Assembly (NCBI GenBank): GCA_905116865.2
Contig: CAJHNH020006112.1
Coordinates: forward strand, 918,322 to 982,321
Length of the DNA: 64,000 nucleotides
From: Candidula unifasciata
Lineage: Eukaryota > Mollusca > Gastropoda > Stylommatophora > Geomitridae
Direction of reading: 5' to 3'
A model generated the notes under the pieces. The model saw nothing but the letters and a program-made list of their open reading frames with translations. It ran no database searches and had not been told where the DNA came from. Made by a program: the position numbers and the translations under genes. Below, piece by piece: positions 50,971 through 61,990 of the stretch; the first letter of the stretch is position 1; every line of letters begins with the position of its first letter.

Positions 50971-51059
50971 CTGTGTGGAGACAAATAAACCATTTAAAAG
51001 TTTAAAGTCGAGAGGATTAACTTTGTGTCAAGGGATTCCATTCCGTAAGGCTAGATCTC

Positions 51060-51450
51060 CCTCCGTAGAACTCAATCATAGGAAAACATAAACCCGACAC
51101 TGGCTCCCAGGTCGGCCCAGTCTAAAATAGGTGCTAGGAAATGTCCTCAGAAAAAAAGGGAGCTGGTGTCAAGTGTGGAAAGCAAGGGGAAACTACCACA
51201 TTACTATCCCAAGAAACACCTCATGAAAGCTAAGAGATACCTTGGGCACGAAATTGCATGAGGCAGGAAATCTGGTGATCGGCAAGTTTCTTTCAGGCGT
51301 GCTTTGATCAGATTGATGTTCTGTAAAGGACCTGTCACGTGATGATGGTGATGGGTGTGATGCTGACCACATCAGCCATACAGGGCCGGTTGGTCTACAA
51401 AAATATGACTCTAGCACCATATGCCGATTGCACCACTGGCATTTAAAACA
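51060..51450 (+). mobile_element. Rearranged SINE family B pieces
   Basis: GGCTCCCAGGTCGGCCCAG at 51,103 and GTGATGCTGACCACATCAGC at 51,357 are normally about 70 bp apart in family B. Here 230 bp of other sequence separates them. Confidence 0.55.
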
Positions 51451-51884
51451 AAAAACAAAAAAGAATATCTTGGGATGTTAGGTTTGGTATATGCCATTCA
51501 ACATTCTGCATTAACAGAGAACAGACAGTATTGATTAATGTTATACAGCTCAAACTAATCCAACCAAAACCCTAGACACTGAGACCCCATTAAAACTGCC
51601 AGTCTATAGAGGATTGACAACCAAAGAGCAACCCCTAAAAGGAAAAAAAAGATTCTCATGTCAACCAGTTCCAGTTAATTAGAACACAATTTTCAAAATG
51701 CAAAAAGATAACAAGGAAGGTTAAAACAAAAAAATAAATACCACCAAAAAAAAAACTCTGGATAATTGCGGAAGTGTGGCATTATTCCACAGGAAGAAAA
51801 ACATGTCACAGTTTAAACACTTGATTATTTAAGTTCTCATAATATGCTTAATTTCACTTTCTTTCTTGTTTTGCGGTCTTCCTC

Positions 51885-52085
51885 GTGTGTATTGTTGTGC
51901 ACGTAAAAAATCCCTTGGCAGTTGAAAATCGCAAAAAGTAGCCTAACTGCGCTGCCTGGGCAAAATTTGGAGTTGAAAAAATACCCAAAGTAGTTCAGGA
52001 TCCTTGCTGGTGCTACAGAGTTTGTGCACTGCGCTGAGATTTATGGGTTACTACCCTTGTGCCATGATGATGAACCGTTGTTCAA
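51885..52085 (+). mobile_element. SINE family C, 5'-truncated
   Basis: TGTATTGTTGTGCACGTAAA, TCCCTTGGCAGTTG and GGGTTACTACCCTTGTGCCA. The tRNA head is missing. Confidence 0.75.
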
Positions 52086-52104
52086 AACATCAACCATTAA
52101 ACCC

Positions 52105-52185
52105 TGTGTGGGCTCCAGGGCCCCATTTTGGGGGAAAAGGAACAGAACCACTGCCCCCCCCAACAAAAATCCTTTACAACATTTT
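52105..52185 (-). repeat. Family A fragment
   Basis: CTGTGTGGGCTCCAGGGCCC then GAACCACTGCCCCCCCCAAC. Confidence 0.65.
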
Positions 52186-52512
52186 TCTTCAACCCATGGG
52201 CCACGGCCTACTGGTGGGCTGTTTGAAGGACCTAACACCTGAAGGATGAGAATCAAACCCCTTAAATTCTGCTCAACTGCATAAAACAGTTATATTATGG
52301 GACCCGACAGTTAAGTAACCTGTAATCCAGTCTGGGCCGGGAATCAGGACAATAACTCATTTAGCGATTATATGATTCCTGCAAAGAAAGTGTGGTGTTG
52401 AAAATTTCACCTTTGTTTCTATGTTTTATTACCTGTCAAGTGGGCCACGATAGAGTTTTATCTGTTGTGGTGGGCCATGATTTTAAAAAAAGGTTGAAGA
52501 ACCCTGCTTTAC
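52180..52512. mobile_element. hAT-like MITE
   Basis: TIR-like ends TTCTTCAACCCATGGGCCAC and GGGCCATGATTTTAAAAAAA plus GGTTGAAGAACCCTG; about 330 bp. Confidence 0.6.
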
Positions 52513-52554
52513 ACGACACTGCAAAACCAACCCCAACACATTTTGGCAGTTTGT

Positions 52555-52710
52555 GGTTTTTTTAGGCAAATTTATGTTCAGTAATTGGCCACTTCTTTAT
52601 TAACCTTAGGCTCTTGATACCACTGTCAAAACCAACACAAGGTGCTACACATCGCATTCCAAACCTGACACTCCGGCATTACAAAGCGCGCTCACAACAA
52701 CAAGCATGTG
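52555..52710. mobile_element. SINE family E fragment
   Basis: GGCTCTTGATACCACTGTCA and ACAAAGCGCGCTCACAAC parallel the 4.2-4.4 kb copy. Confidence 0.45.
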
Positions 52711-52734
52711 GTAAATAGCGAACAATTATAAGGG

Positions 52735-52910
52735 GAGTTTACTTTGAATTAGAAGCGCATCTGCCTGAGAGGAGAGGAACCAACAATCTACACCCAAATA
52801 AGCCAGATCTGTACAACAGAGTTTAAGTTTGGAACAATACTAAAGTCTAAAAGTGTATGACAAACCAGAACTTTGCAATGGAGTTTACAGTTAGTGAGTC
52901 CCAAGAAGTA
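52735..52910 (-). repeat. Family A 5' two-thirds
   Basis: AATAAGCCAGATCTGTACAA, GTATGACAAACCAGAAC and GAGTTTACAGTTAGTGAG in minus sense. Confidence 0.7.
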
Positions 52911-53059
52911 GTAGTTCTGCCATCTACTTTTCTGTGCATACTGAGGGGTGTTACACAGTTGACAGACATATAAAAACTGCTATTGGTATGATTGCATTGC
53001 TGGCTCGTGAAGATTTAGAGTGTATGGTGATAGTTGGTTAGAGATCCCAGACTTCTTCT

Positions 53060-53290
53060 TCTTTCGTTCACTTTAAATAAATTAACTATATCTGAAGTGT
53101 TGTCTCTAGAATAAACTTCACTGTCTTTTGTAATTCACGCAGCGACCCATAAAGTTTGACTTGCCCTGATATTTCTCTTGACCAAAGGTTTTGCCTTGAT
53201 ATGTTGTATTTGGGACAATCTTGGAGGACATGATCTTTTGTATCAGGTGCCAATCCACATGTGCACATGGCTGATTCGATGATTTTAAAT
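53060..53290 (-). mobile_element. LINE C-terminal zinc-binding domain fragment
   Basis: Frame MCTCGLAPDTKDHVLQDCPK, KLYGSLRELQKTVKFILETT: about 85% identical in protein to the 42.1 kb copy. Confidence 0.75.
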
Positions 53291-53695
53291 TTTTTCCTGG
53301 ACTAATGCCGAACTACAACAATGCCAAGGCCAACTTACATTCTGCATTGGAGATAACTGCAACAACAATAACAGACAGAAGTCAAGAAAACTAAAGAATA
53401 CTGAACTGTTGTTACACGGGGAGAACCAGTACTGAACTACATCAAGAGACAACAGATAAAATGGTTCAGACATCTGTCAAGACTAGCACCAGATAGTTCA
53501 GCACGGACAGCCCTGTCACTCAGACACAATGAAAGCAGAGCTAGAAGTTGACTGTGCAAAGTGGTGGATTGGTGGAATATATGAGGCCGTAAATACCAGC
53601 GTCTGTGTAGCAAATTCCAAGGCCTACACACAATGCATCTTTTAAAAAAAAATCTGACACTGGAAGGTAAAAAAGAACTAGAGAAGGTTTTTTTT

Positions 53696-53740
53696 TCTTT
53701 GGTTTAGGGGGGAGGGGGGGGGGTAGGGGGGGGAGGGGGT
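53696..53740. repeat. Poly-G-rich tract
   Basis: GGGGGGA-type runs preceded by a T-rich run. Confidence 0.85.
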
Positions 53741-53759
53741 TGGTGAGATAAGTAAACAT

Positions 53760-54020
53760 CACAAACACCTTAAATTAATTATTTAGTTTCACATACCCTC
53801 TGGGGTATGCAGACCATCAAATGGTAAACACTGTGTTACTGTGAAGCATATAAAATAACTGCACACACAATTAATTTTTCTGTCACTATATATCTACACG
53901 CTTGACAGACTTTCCATAAGATTAACATTTACAGGTGACTGCTTCCCTGTGTGTGCAAAAATGATAACAACATAACCAACCCTAAAGTACACTTTATAAG
54001 TAAGAGTCCTAAAGGTTGGT
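53760..54020. other. Stretch with no recognised feature
   Basis: AT-rich upstream DNA; nothing recognised. Confidence 0.5.
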
Positions 54021-54024
54021 AAAT

Positions 54025-54185
54025 TTAAAATGGGACCACATCATCATCATCATCATCATGCTTCTTCTGCCTTCTATCCTCCAATGGAGCATAGGCCCTC
54101 AACCAACTCACACCAAGTTGTTCTATTCTTGGCTACTGCAGGCAGCTCACCTTATGTCCTTCCCTTCTTGTTAACTTCAATCTCC
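54025..54185 (-). mobile_element. Probable LINE 3' terminal fragment
   Basis: (ATC)n followed by a block whose minus strand reads GGCCTATGCTCCATTGGAGG, a motif I associate with the ORF end and 3' UTR of endonuclease-RT LINEs. Weak on its own. Confidence 0.4.
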
Positions 54186-54465
54186 AGCTTCTTCTTTGTT
54201 CACTGGCTGTAAGCTCCGGCAAGTGGAAATTCCAATTTTTCGTCTATTTCAACTTTGGCTTTGTGCCAGCACCTGAGTTTTGTGTGTGCATCTATATTTT
54301 GCTGACTTATCTTATGTGCAGTTGGTTGTTCCCTGCCTCCTCAGGCAGATGCACTCCATCTTCGAAGGAGGCCCCAGTTAGTTGAAACCTACGCATGCTA
54401 GTTGGGAAGGCAGTGGATCTATTCTTGCTTTCCCCCACAATAGGGACCCGGAACCCAGCTGGGGA
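54186..54465 (+). repeat. Family A copy
   Basis: GTTCACTGGCTGTAAGCTCC, TCAGGCAGATGCACTCCATC and AGGGACCCGGAACCCAG. Confidence 0.85.
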
Positions 54466-55124
54466 ACTCTCTAGCAAAGCTCTAACATTCAAAGCCAGTA
54501 GTTGAGATTTTCCTAGGTAAAAGAAGGTATGTAGAAAATCCAGACTTCTTTTAGCTGTATCTGCACTCTATCATCATTCTTCTTTTAGAGAAGGCTCCTA
54601 TCATCTTGGTTGGCTTGGTTTTTTTCTTGTTTATCTTTTTGACTTTTGCTTGGGGCTATTGTTTTTTTACAGGATGAGGTAGCCGATACCAAACCCAAAC
54701 CTACCTTTAGTTGCCTCTTACGACATGCCTGGTATGCTACAGTATTACTCTTCTTTGCTTCCTGTGAAGGCCCCGGTAAAACACAGGCACGTCATAGTTG
54801 TACTGCTGTTGGTGCTATGATTGCCTGGTCATCGGTGAAAAGCAATTCATTTAGTAACTCTCCTTTGTTGTCTCCTTCGCTGATGTTAGCTGATTTTCAT
54901 TTTGTGAAATCTATGCCAGAAAATTTTTATTTCAAACACGTCAGATATGCCTGTATTTTTCTTTTTTTTCAAATCTATTACTGCTAGAGATGTGCCATTT
55001 TAGATACATCACGTATGACTGTTTTGTTTATATCCTTTCAGGACACTTTCCTGCTGAAAGAATTTAACTCATCTTCTAGAATCCAGCATCCAATCCTAGG
55101 TATGTCAGTCAGTTCATGATTTAT

Positions 55125-55440
55125 ATTAGGGCTGTACCGAATATTCGCTTCGTATTCGCTTCGGGGCAGAATAGTGGACCTAATAACTATTCAGTATTCC
55201 GCCGAATAGTTGCGGTCGGGCCGAATAAGAATAGTGGTTACCTTACATTACACCCGTTTCTGGACTGGTGGAAAATGAACAAATTAAAATTTCCTACATT
55301 GGTTCACACTGTCAGGTGTTATCATTGTACACCACCAAGTGAACGTCTGTTTAGTACAGCTGGAAATACCTTCAGTGAGACAAGAAGCTGCCTTAATGCT
55401 GATAACATAGAACGATTTTGTTGTTGTTGAAAGCTAATGC
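55125..55440 (+). mobile_element. hAT transposase C-terminal remnant
   Basis: Frame contains FLDWWKMNKLKFPTLVHTVR then PPSERLFSTAGNTFSETRS: the W-W, P-x-x-x-S-E-R-x-F-S-x-A-G hallmark of the hAT dimerisation domain, followed by L-N-A-D-N-I. A repetitive TATTCGCTTCGTATTCGCTT block precedes it. No catalytic core remains. Confidence 0.8.
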
Positions 55441-55829
55441 GCATTCATGGATTAACTAAGCTGTCAGTGATAATAACAAGTTTAGCTACTTGGTATAAAA
55501 CTAAAAATACTTTCATTCCTAGGTATTAGTTACCACAGACTGACTGACTGAAGGATGCAAAACATGAAATGTTTTTAAATGTTTACTATTCTGTACTACA
55601 TTTTGTGAAGTAAAATGTCAGAGTAAATTTGACATTATAGATGTTTGTTTTTTTTAGATTTATTTTATACACTATTTGAAAGTGGAAGAATGGGCCTCAG
55701 TTTGAAAAGTGCGATCTCCTGCAGCATGTATCAGTTCGTGTGCTGACACAGCTCAATGCCATGCAACAAGACTGTCAAGAATCTTCTCTTGTTGTCCTTC
55801 CACATATCTATCCAGTGGTCACCACATGT

Positions 55830-56260
55830 TCAATTTTCCCACATCTTATAACATGGCCAGAAAATGATGACTGTCTCCTTCTGATGTCTGTGAGTAGTTG
55901 TCCTCAGGCACCCGTCTCTTTCAAAACCTCTTGGTTGCTTTTTTTTTTTTACATTTTTTAGCTGTCCAAGGTATTTTAAGCATTCTTCTGTAAAACCACA
56001 CTCTGAGGCCTCAATAAATTGTTTGGCCTGCCTACCAATTGCCCAGGACTCACAGCCATATATTAAAACTGGATGTATGTAGCAAGCAAGATTTCTTTTT
56101 CTAACCTTCAATGACAAAGATATATTGCATAAGATGTTCTTCATTTTATAAAATGCAGTTTTTGCCAGTCCTATTCTGTTTCTTATTTTAGTAATGCATC
56201 TTCCATCTGATGTTATCCATGTGCCCAGATACTTAAATTTATGTACTTGTCCCAAAATAA
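55830..56260 (-). mobile_element. LINE RT C-terminal fragment
   Basis: 141-codon frame: VHKFKYLGTWITSDGRC, IRNRIGLAKTAFYKMK, HPVLIYGCESWAIGRQ. This is the classic end of the RT thumb in endonuclease-RT LINEs. Frame breaks at KKKK near its end. Confidence 0.85.
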
Positions 56261-56269
56261 AACCATTGA

Positions 56270-56720
56270 CATTTATTCACATTTAGGAATAATTATTTTC
56301 TTTGATACCACCATTACTTCTTCCTGTCATATCATTAAATGTCACAGAGAGCTCGCAATTTAGTCCTGTAATCCATTCCATCCTGCGCATACCTTCTGAT
56401 ATCACAGATGGAATCCAGTTCAGCACCTTTGGCTCCTCTTGGCAATGTTGCTTCTAGGGTTTCTCTTGGACATCTTCATTTCACAATCTATCCGTTTCCT
56501 ATTTCAGTGCCTGCCTGGTGATTCTCTACTTACTTTGTCTCAGTATGTGTCGAATATAGTACCACCCTTATAGATGTTGATACCATTATTTGTTGTGCAG
56601 ACATTTCTTTTATTTCTTCATATTACTTGAATTTGTCTTATCCCTGTCCTCATGCATTTGTTTTTGAATCCATTTCATTTTTATTCAACTGGGCTAAATT
56701 AATTATTACTTTATGATAAT
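56270..56720. other. Probable LINE-related sequence, not resolved
   Basis: Lies upstream of the minus-strand fragment at 55.8-56.3 kb and may be more of the same element, but I see no clear RT motif. Confidence 0.3.
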
Positions 56721-56724
56721 TAAA

Positions 56725-57015
56725 TGGGCGAGCTGATAAACTTGAAGGTAAAGCTACCATACATGGAAGACATGCCATGGACCAGGCTGATATACTGAAT
56801 GCTCCGCAAGAAGTAAGACTTTTGTGAGATCCAGTTGGTGACAGTGAATCTGTAATCATGGTCTGACTGCAAGAACAGCACCTTAAAAGAGGTATACCTG
56901 GCAAGAGCTCTTTAAAGGAAGCTTAAAAAAAATAAGAAACCAACACAGAACTGGTGTCGTCAGCTGCTACATTGCGAGATTTGCTGAGGAGGGGATCAGA
57001 GCAATTATGAACTGA
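56725..57015 (+). mobile_element. LINE RNase H C-terminal fragment
   Basis: NGRADKLEGKATIHGRHAMD then QADILNA parallels NERVDQLASTALRVAGKSMD at 5.0 kb. Later LLRRGSEQL parallels 48.4 kb. Stops present. Confidence 0.6.
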
Positions 57016-57099
57016 AGAGTTCGATGAGAAATAAGTACAGCCACCATGAAGAAAACATTGGTGGGAAGAGGACCTGTCCCCCTCAAACCTATAAAAACC

Positions 57100-57388
57100 T
57101 TATTCTTCTTTTTCTTTGCATTCACCTGCTGTAAACTCTTGCGGAAAGTTCTGGTTGTTTGTTCACCTCTGGACTTAAGTCTTGTTCCAGAACCTGCGTG
57201 TGGTGTGGACATCTGTTTTACAGATCTGACTTACTTGTATGCAGACTGTTGGTTCCTTCTCTCTCAGGCAGATGCACTCCAACTTAAAAGAAAGCACCCA
57301 GTTAGCCGACTCTTACAACATGCTTGTTAAGGAGGCAGTAGACCTATTCTTGTTTTCCCCAAAATGAGTCCCCGAAATCAACACAGGG
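57100..57388 (+). repeat. Family A copy
   Basis: TTCACCTGCTGTAAACTCTT, TACTTGTATGCAGACTGTTG and GAGTCCCCGAAATCAACAC. Confidence 0.85.
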
Positions 57389-57544
57389 TTTAAAAAAATG
57401 TATTATTTCTAAGGTCTCAGGGCAAAAGACGTTTGATTAATCAGCAAACAAAGGGCATTATCAGTTATTTATGCTAGTTGGACTATTGAAGAGAACATAT
57501 TGGGGCACATATAAAAACACCTGGAATGTTGCAAAGTGACGACA

Positions 57545-58240
57545 GGGCTCTCCTAAGAACTTCTACCCCGGCATTATGGCGGCCAAACAAATACCCTAAA
57601 AGGGCCTCAGTCCTATGAAAAATGCGGACTTGTCGGACTTCCTGCCGAGGAACAAATTACGGCAAAACTAGGCTCGGCTCAGAATAATGAAACAAATGCT
57701 CTAACAGGGTCTCAGCAATATGTTAATTGCGGGCCTGTTTCTGCAACTATGCGGCGGCGCGGATGGGGGCTAAACCAGATGGCTGAGACTCACGAGCAGC
57801 AGCTACCGCATCTCCTGCAACTTTCTCCAATCTATTTGCTCGTGAGTCCCAGGCATCTAGTTTAGATCCCCATCCGCGCCGCGCGTAGCGACGCAGGGGA
57901 TACGCTCGGCGGTGAGTTTAATCAGAAGAACACTATCGCTAATGTGCGTCAGAGCGCGTGGTCTCCCCGCCATCTCCATATTAATGTTGCGTGCCTCGAA
58001 ATTGTCAATGGTCGCTAGTATCGTCTGCTAGTATCGTCTGCAGAAACGCTCGAAATTGTCAACGGTTGCTATTATCGTCTGCTACTATGGTCTTCAGTGC
58101 TGCATCTCTTGAAATTGTCAAGTAATCCTAGTTTTGCCGCGATTTGTTCCTTGGCAGAAAGTCTGCATTTTACACACGACTGAGGCCCTGTTATGGTATT
58201 TACTATTTGTTTGGCCGGGGTAGAAGTTCAGAGGAGAGCC
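57545..58240. mobile_element. Foldback (long inverted repeat) element
   Basis: Left arm 57,545-57,672 and right arm 58,127-58,240 are reverse complements over more than 100 bp (AACTTCTACCCCGG, CAAACAAATA, GGCCTCAGTC, GGAACAAAT, CGGCAAAACTAGG). A second, inner palindrome has arms 57,752-57,797 and 57,838-57,884 (GCGCGGATGGGG, AGACTCACGAGC). Between the inner palindrome and right arm are direct repeats of GAAATTGTCAA and TATCGTCTGCTA. No coding capacity. GC- and CpG-richer than its surroundings. Confidence 0.85.
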
Positions 58241-58440
58241 TACAACAGTCTTTACTAAACTAATCGAATTGCGAACTGAAATTAGGCTTTTATGTACCAA
58301 ACGTCCCTTCTTTAAATGAAACTACTAACTAGAAGATCTAGAAGAAAAGAATCACAATGAAGAACCAATGAAACCATACACTAACATACTTATTTGTTTG
58401 TGGAATTCTGAGGAATTCTATCTGCTAAGTAAGCACTCAC

Positions 58441-58880
58441 TGAGATGCAGGGGTATTCAGAGAGAGGCAGAAAAAAGTTCATGTCCAGTGAGTTTACTCC
58501 GAAGTTTAATTTAATCAATCTCAGTCTGTTATCGTGTTTTAGCGTCTCTTCAAGAGTCTCTCTTGAAACCATCACAATCACAGGAATCTCTTCTTTTCTC
58601 TGGTCAAGACAATTGACAATCATCCACAACTCACACAATCAATAAAGTACTTGTCAAATTCAACAACAAACGCAGCCCAATCCCGTTATACTACCTTGTC
58701 ATCTTCTGCTTATATCCGACACAGAACCAGCAGAACCAAGCATTTTACTGATTTTATAAAGTCCAGTTCGCACTTTAACCCAAATTTCGACTAGCAACAA
58801 AAACAACACCAGTTTCCTGTATTTGGAGCCATGTTTACTCCCTCCACTCTAACTACCGCAAGTTAACGAAAATAACCAGA
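58441..58880 (-). promoter_or_regulatory. Possible DNMBP 5' UTR exon and promoter region
   Basis: Exon 1 begins directly after an acceptor, so an upstream non-coding exon should exist. 58,270-58,920 looks free of known repeats and in minus sense ends at a strong donor-like CTCA/GTGAGT (58,441). Short open frames only, and no TATA box could be assigned. Position within an otherwise repeat-rich flank is the main argument. Confidence 0.2.
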
Positions 58881-58929
58881 TGGCCGAAAGTAAGTAGGTA
58901 ATAAATGTTGCAGTAATCTGAGTTATGAT

Positions 58930-59035
58930 TTGGGTTATATTACGGCACTCAGGACACGTCCATGGGTGCTCAGATCCTCCATTCAACAATCACATCAGCG
59001 TCCTGCGGTTGATAGTCAATACGCAGTATTGACAC
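58930..59035 (-). mobile_element. LINE 3' end fragment
   Basis: CACTCAGGACACGTCCATGG and CTCAGATCCTCCATTCAAC resemble the complement of the 3' end at 48.4 kb (GGATCTGAGCACC, TGGACATGTCC). Confidence 0.5.
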
Positions 59036-59271
59036 CTTTCGTTTTTTATGCATGTTCCAATACCACGCTAATAGACACTTTGTGGTGAGCACTGGTCACT
59101 TTGTAGACACTTTGTAATAGGTACCAGTAACTTTTTCTTCTAGGAAAAGAAAGTCGTGATAGCAGCAGAAGCACAAGTAGTAGCCGCGTTAGCGGTAGGT
59201 ACGCCAGCACAGGGAAAACCAACATCTGGGTGACGTCTCCCCGCTCCCAGTTTTCTAGCGGGAAGAGCTTA

Positions 59272-59274
59272 AGC

Positions 59275-59334
<60 letters not shown>

Positions 59335-59335
59335 T
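59272..59335. repeat. (TTTC)n microsatellite
   Basis: About 15 perfect TTTC units. Confidence 0.95.
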
Positions 59336-59454
59336 TTTGTCAATATATGCTTACGCCGCTAGGCATTGAAGTTCATCAGACGATCGGCAGCTGACCTAGG
59401 GCGCCCTCAGTCGCTTGAAATGCCGTGATGTTTTGCAGTCTCAATGTGTCAATT

Positions 59455-59860
59455 CTTCTTCAATCCATATTCTTCTTGGTCCTCCCCTGCCTCTTGGTGT
59501 TTCGATTTTCAAGAAAAGGAAGTGAAGATAAAGAAGAAGAAGAAGAAGAAGAAGAAGAAGAAGAAGAAGAAGAAGAAGAAGAAGAAGAAGAAGAAGAAGA
59601 AGAAGAAGAAGAAGAAGAAGAAGAAGAAGAAGAAGAAGAAGAAGCTCTTGCTGCTGGCATCGTTGATTTCATTCTCCTTATTTGGCCAAACCATTTAATT
59701 CTTTGTTTCTCAATAAATTTGACGATGAGTGTTGTTCCAACAGTTCTTGTGATCACGTCGTTTCTCACTCGATCTTTTCTGGTTTTATTCACAGCCATTC
59801 TCAAACATCTTATCTTACAGATGGTTAGTTTTCTTTCGTGTTCTTTTGTCAATTTCCAAG
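59455..59860 (-). mobile_element. LINE RT C-terminal fragment carrying a (GAA)n expansion
   Basis: Minus frame: KIRCLRMAVNKTRKDRVRND, EKQRIKWFGQIRRM, then a poly-Ser run from the CTT tract, then FLENRNTKRQGRTKKNMD. The tract (59,536-59,645) lies where other copies have RARGxPRxRW. The frame stays open through it. Confidence 0.75.
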
Positions 59861-60579
59861 TCTGACATTGGTAACTTAGTAACCTAGAGTGGATATAGAC
59901 ATGGTATTTATAATTTGTCTTTTTTGTCTCTACTGGGATAGCAAGGTGTTTTAAAATTGGAAAACGTTGGTACGTGACATTGAAGGCTTGCTGGTTTCTC
60001 GTTTCTAACTTTCTGTATTATTTACTACTGTATGTAAAGAAGCTTCCATGGTATTTAGACTCTTGCTCTTGTTTCAGACTTTGATTTTTGATCTTTATAT
60101 CGATATTTTGTTGCTCTCTATAAATATTTCCTTAAAAATAAAATATTACCCTAACATCGTGGATAATCTAAGGCTGCATGCAAAAAAATCGTTGCGATCT
60201 AACAGGCAGTTTTCTAGAAAATAGCTTGCAAGTGTGTTTTTGAGAAGTTGAACGAACTATACATATTCTCATGACTTCCGTTTTTAATATTGTCTTTATG
60301 TGATGTTTAAGGCAACTGTTATGTAGTTGTTTTATATGGTCCTGCAGCTGATTATTTCACTGTGGAATATGCACTTGTCGGCAAAGAGCAGATCATTGAA
60401 GTCCTCCTGATTATCGACATCTGGTGGTGTTATGTCTATTCTATTAATATTGTCCATAAATATTATAACATCTAACATACCATTGCCTCACTCCCGGTGT
60501 TATTGGGAACCAGTCTGTGAGGCCAGCTCTTGTTCTAATGGCGCTTTCACTTTATAAATAGTTCTTACACAGTCTAGCA

Positions 60580-61370
60580 TTGTTCCATTTATACAATAGT
60601 TTTCAGGGACATCCCATAGTCTAAAGCCTTTTCCTGATCTATAAAAGCGAAGTTCATTTGATGTATGTTGTCTTTTGTCTTTTCGCTAATTTGCCGCCTT
60701 AGGGCGAAAACAGCATCAGTACACCCTCTTCCTTTCCTGAATCCAACATGTGCTGAATCGGTTCTACAACAGATCTAATTCGTTGTTCTAGAATCTTGGC
60801 CCACATTTTACCTACGTGGCTTAAAAGGAAGATACCTCTATAAGTGTTACAATCTTGCTCATTGCTTTTTCTTTTCCATACTGGTACTATAATGGCTCTT
60901 TGCCCGTCATATTGTTACAGTTCTTTCATTCTAGGCTTTCTAAATATCTGAAATAACCAGGTGACTCCAGTTTCTCTGCAGGCGTGTTCTGCCTTAGCTG
61001 TAATTCCATCAACACCAGCGGACTTATTTTTTGTACTGCACCTGATTGCTCTCTAACTCCTTGTTCAGTTATTCCAGACTGTTACTCGTGTGTATGTCTG
61101 GGTGGGAATGGTACTGTTCCTTCATTTTCTGTTGCGTTTAGAAGAGTTTGGAAATATTCTGTCCATCTTTCTCTGATTCTACCATTTTCATGTTTGGGCC
61201 TTCCTTGACTGTCATTGACATATTCTGGAGTTTGGAATGGGTCATTTATGGTTGTCATTTTTGTAATGGTTTTGTAAAACGGTCGACTAGAATTAGCACA
61301 AAGTTTGGTCTGATCCAGGATGTTTCCTTGGCTTGTTTAATATCTCTTACAGATTGAAGCAACAAAAAAA
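60580..61370 (-). mobile_element. LINE RT domain, degenerate
   Basis: Minus translation across several frames gives YRGIFLLSH then VKCGPRF (the N-Y-R-G-I-x-L-L-x-x-x-G-K block) at about 60,790-60,850, and ENGRIRERWTEYFQTLLN at about 61,130-61,200. Many stops. Probably the same element as the C-terminal piece at 59.5 kb. Confidence 0.7.
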
Positions 61371-61587
61371 AATTAAGGGTAGATCTAATCAAAACATTGT
61401 ATGAGCACTGGAGACATTAAATCACTGATTTAAAAATGTATATTAGAGGAATGGTCCTTGAACTGGGAGCACAATCTAAAGGGTAGACATCCATATAAGT
61501 TGTTAAATGCTCCTAAACGATAAAATCAGATAACAGATTAATTTAAAATTTTATACAATTGTAAACTGCATAGACTACGACTTTGAT

Positions 61588-61990
61588 GGTCTTACTAAGC
61601 TATACAGGAATAGACCTGTAATGTATGCTAGAAATACAATAATATAGAGCACTATTTACTGGAGTGTAGTCTTACTAAACTATACAGGAATAGACCTGTT
61701 ATGTATGCCAGAAATACAATACTATAGAGCACTATTTACTGGAGTGTAGTCTTACTAAACTATACAGGAATAGACCTGTTATGTATGCCAGAAATACAAT
61801 ACTATAGAGCACTATTTACTGGAGTGTAGTCTTACTAAACTATACAGGAATAGACCTGTTATGTATGCCAGAAATACAATACTATAGAGCACTATTTACT
61901 GGAGTGTAGTCTTACTAAACTATACAGGAATAGACCTGTTATGTATGCCAGAAATACAATACTATAGAGCACTATTTACTGGAGTGTAAG
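61588..61990. repeat. Tandem array, 80-bp unit, 5 copies
   Basis: Unit contains AGTCTTACTAAACTATACAG and AGAGCACTATTTACTGGAGT. Copies 2 to 5 are nearly identical; the first has a few differences. Confidence 0.95.

Noticed and set aside
50250..50693. Poly-Glu, poly-Ser, poly-Leu and poly-Lys open frames
   Set aside because: Artefacts of the GAA tract in intron 1, open in nearly every frame.
54646..54987. 113-codon plus frame
   Set aside because: Partly overlaps a degraded family A-like segment (GCCTCTTACGACATGC) and shows no domain.
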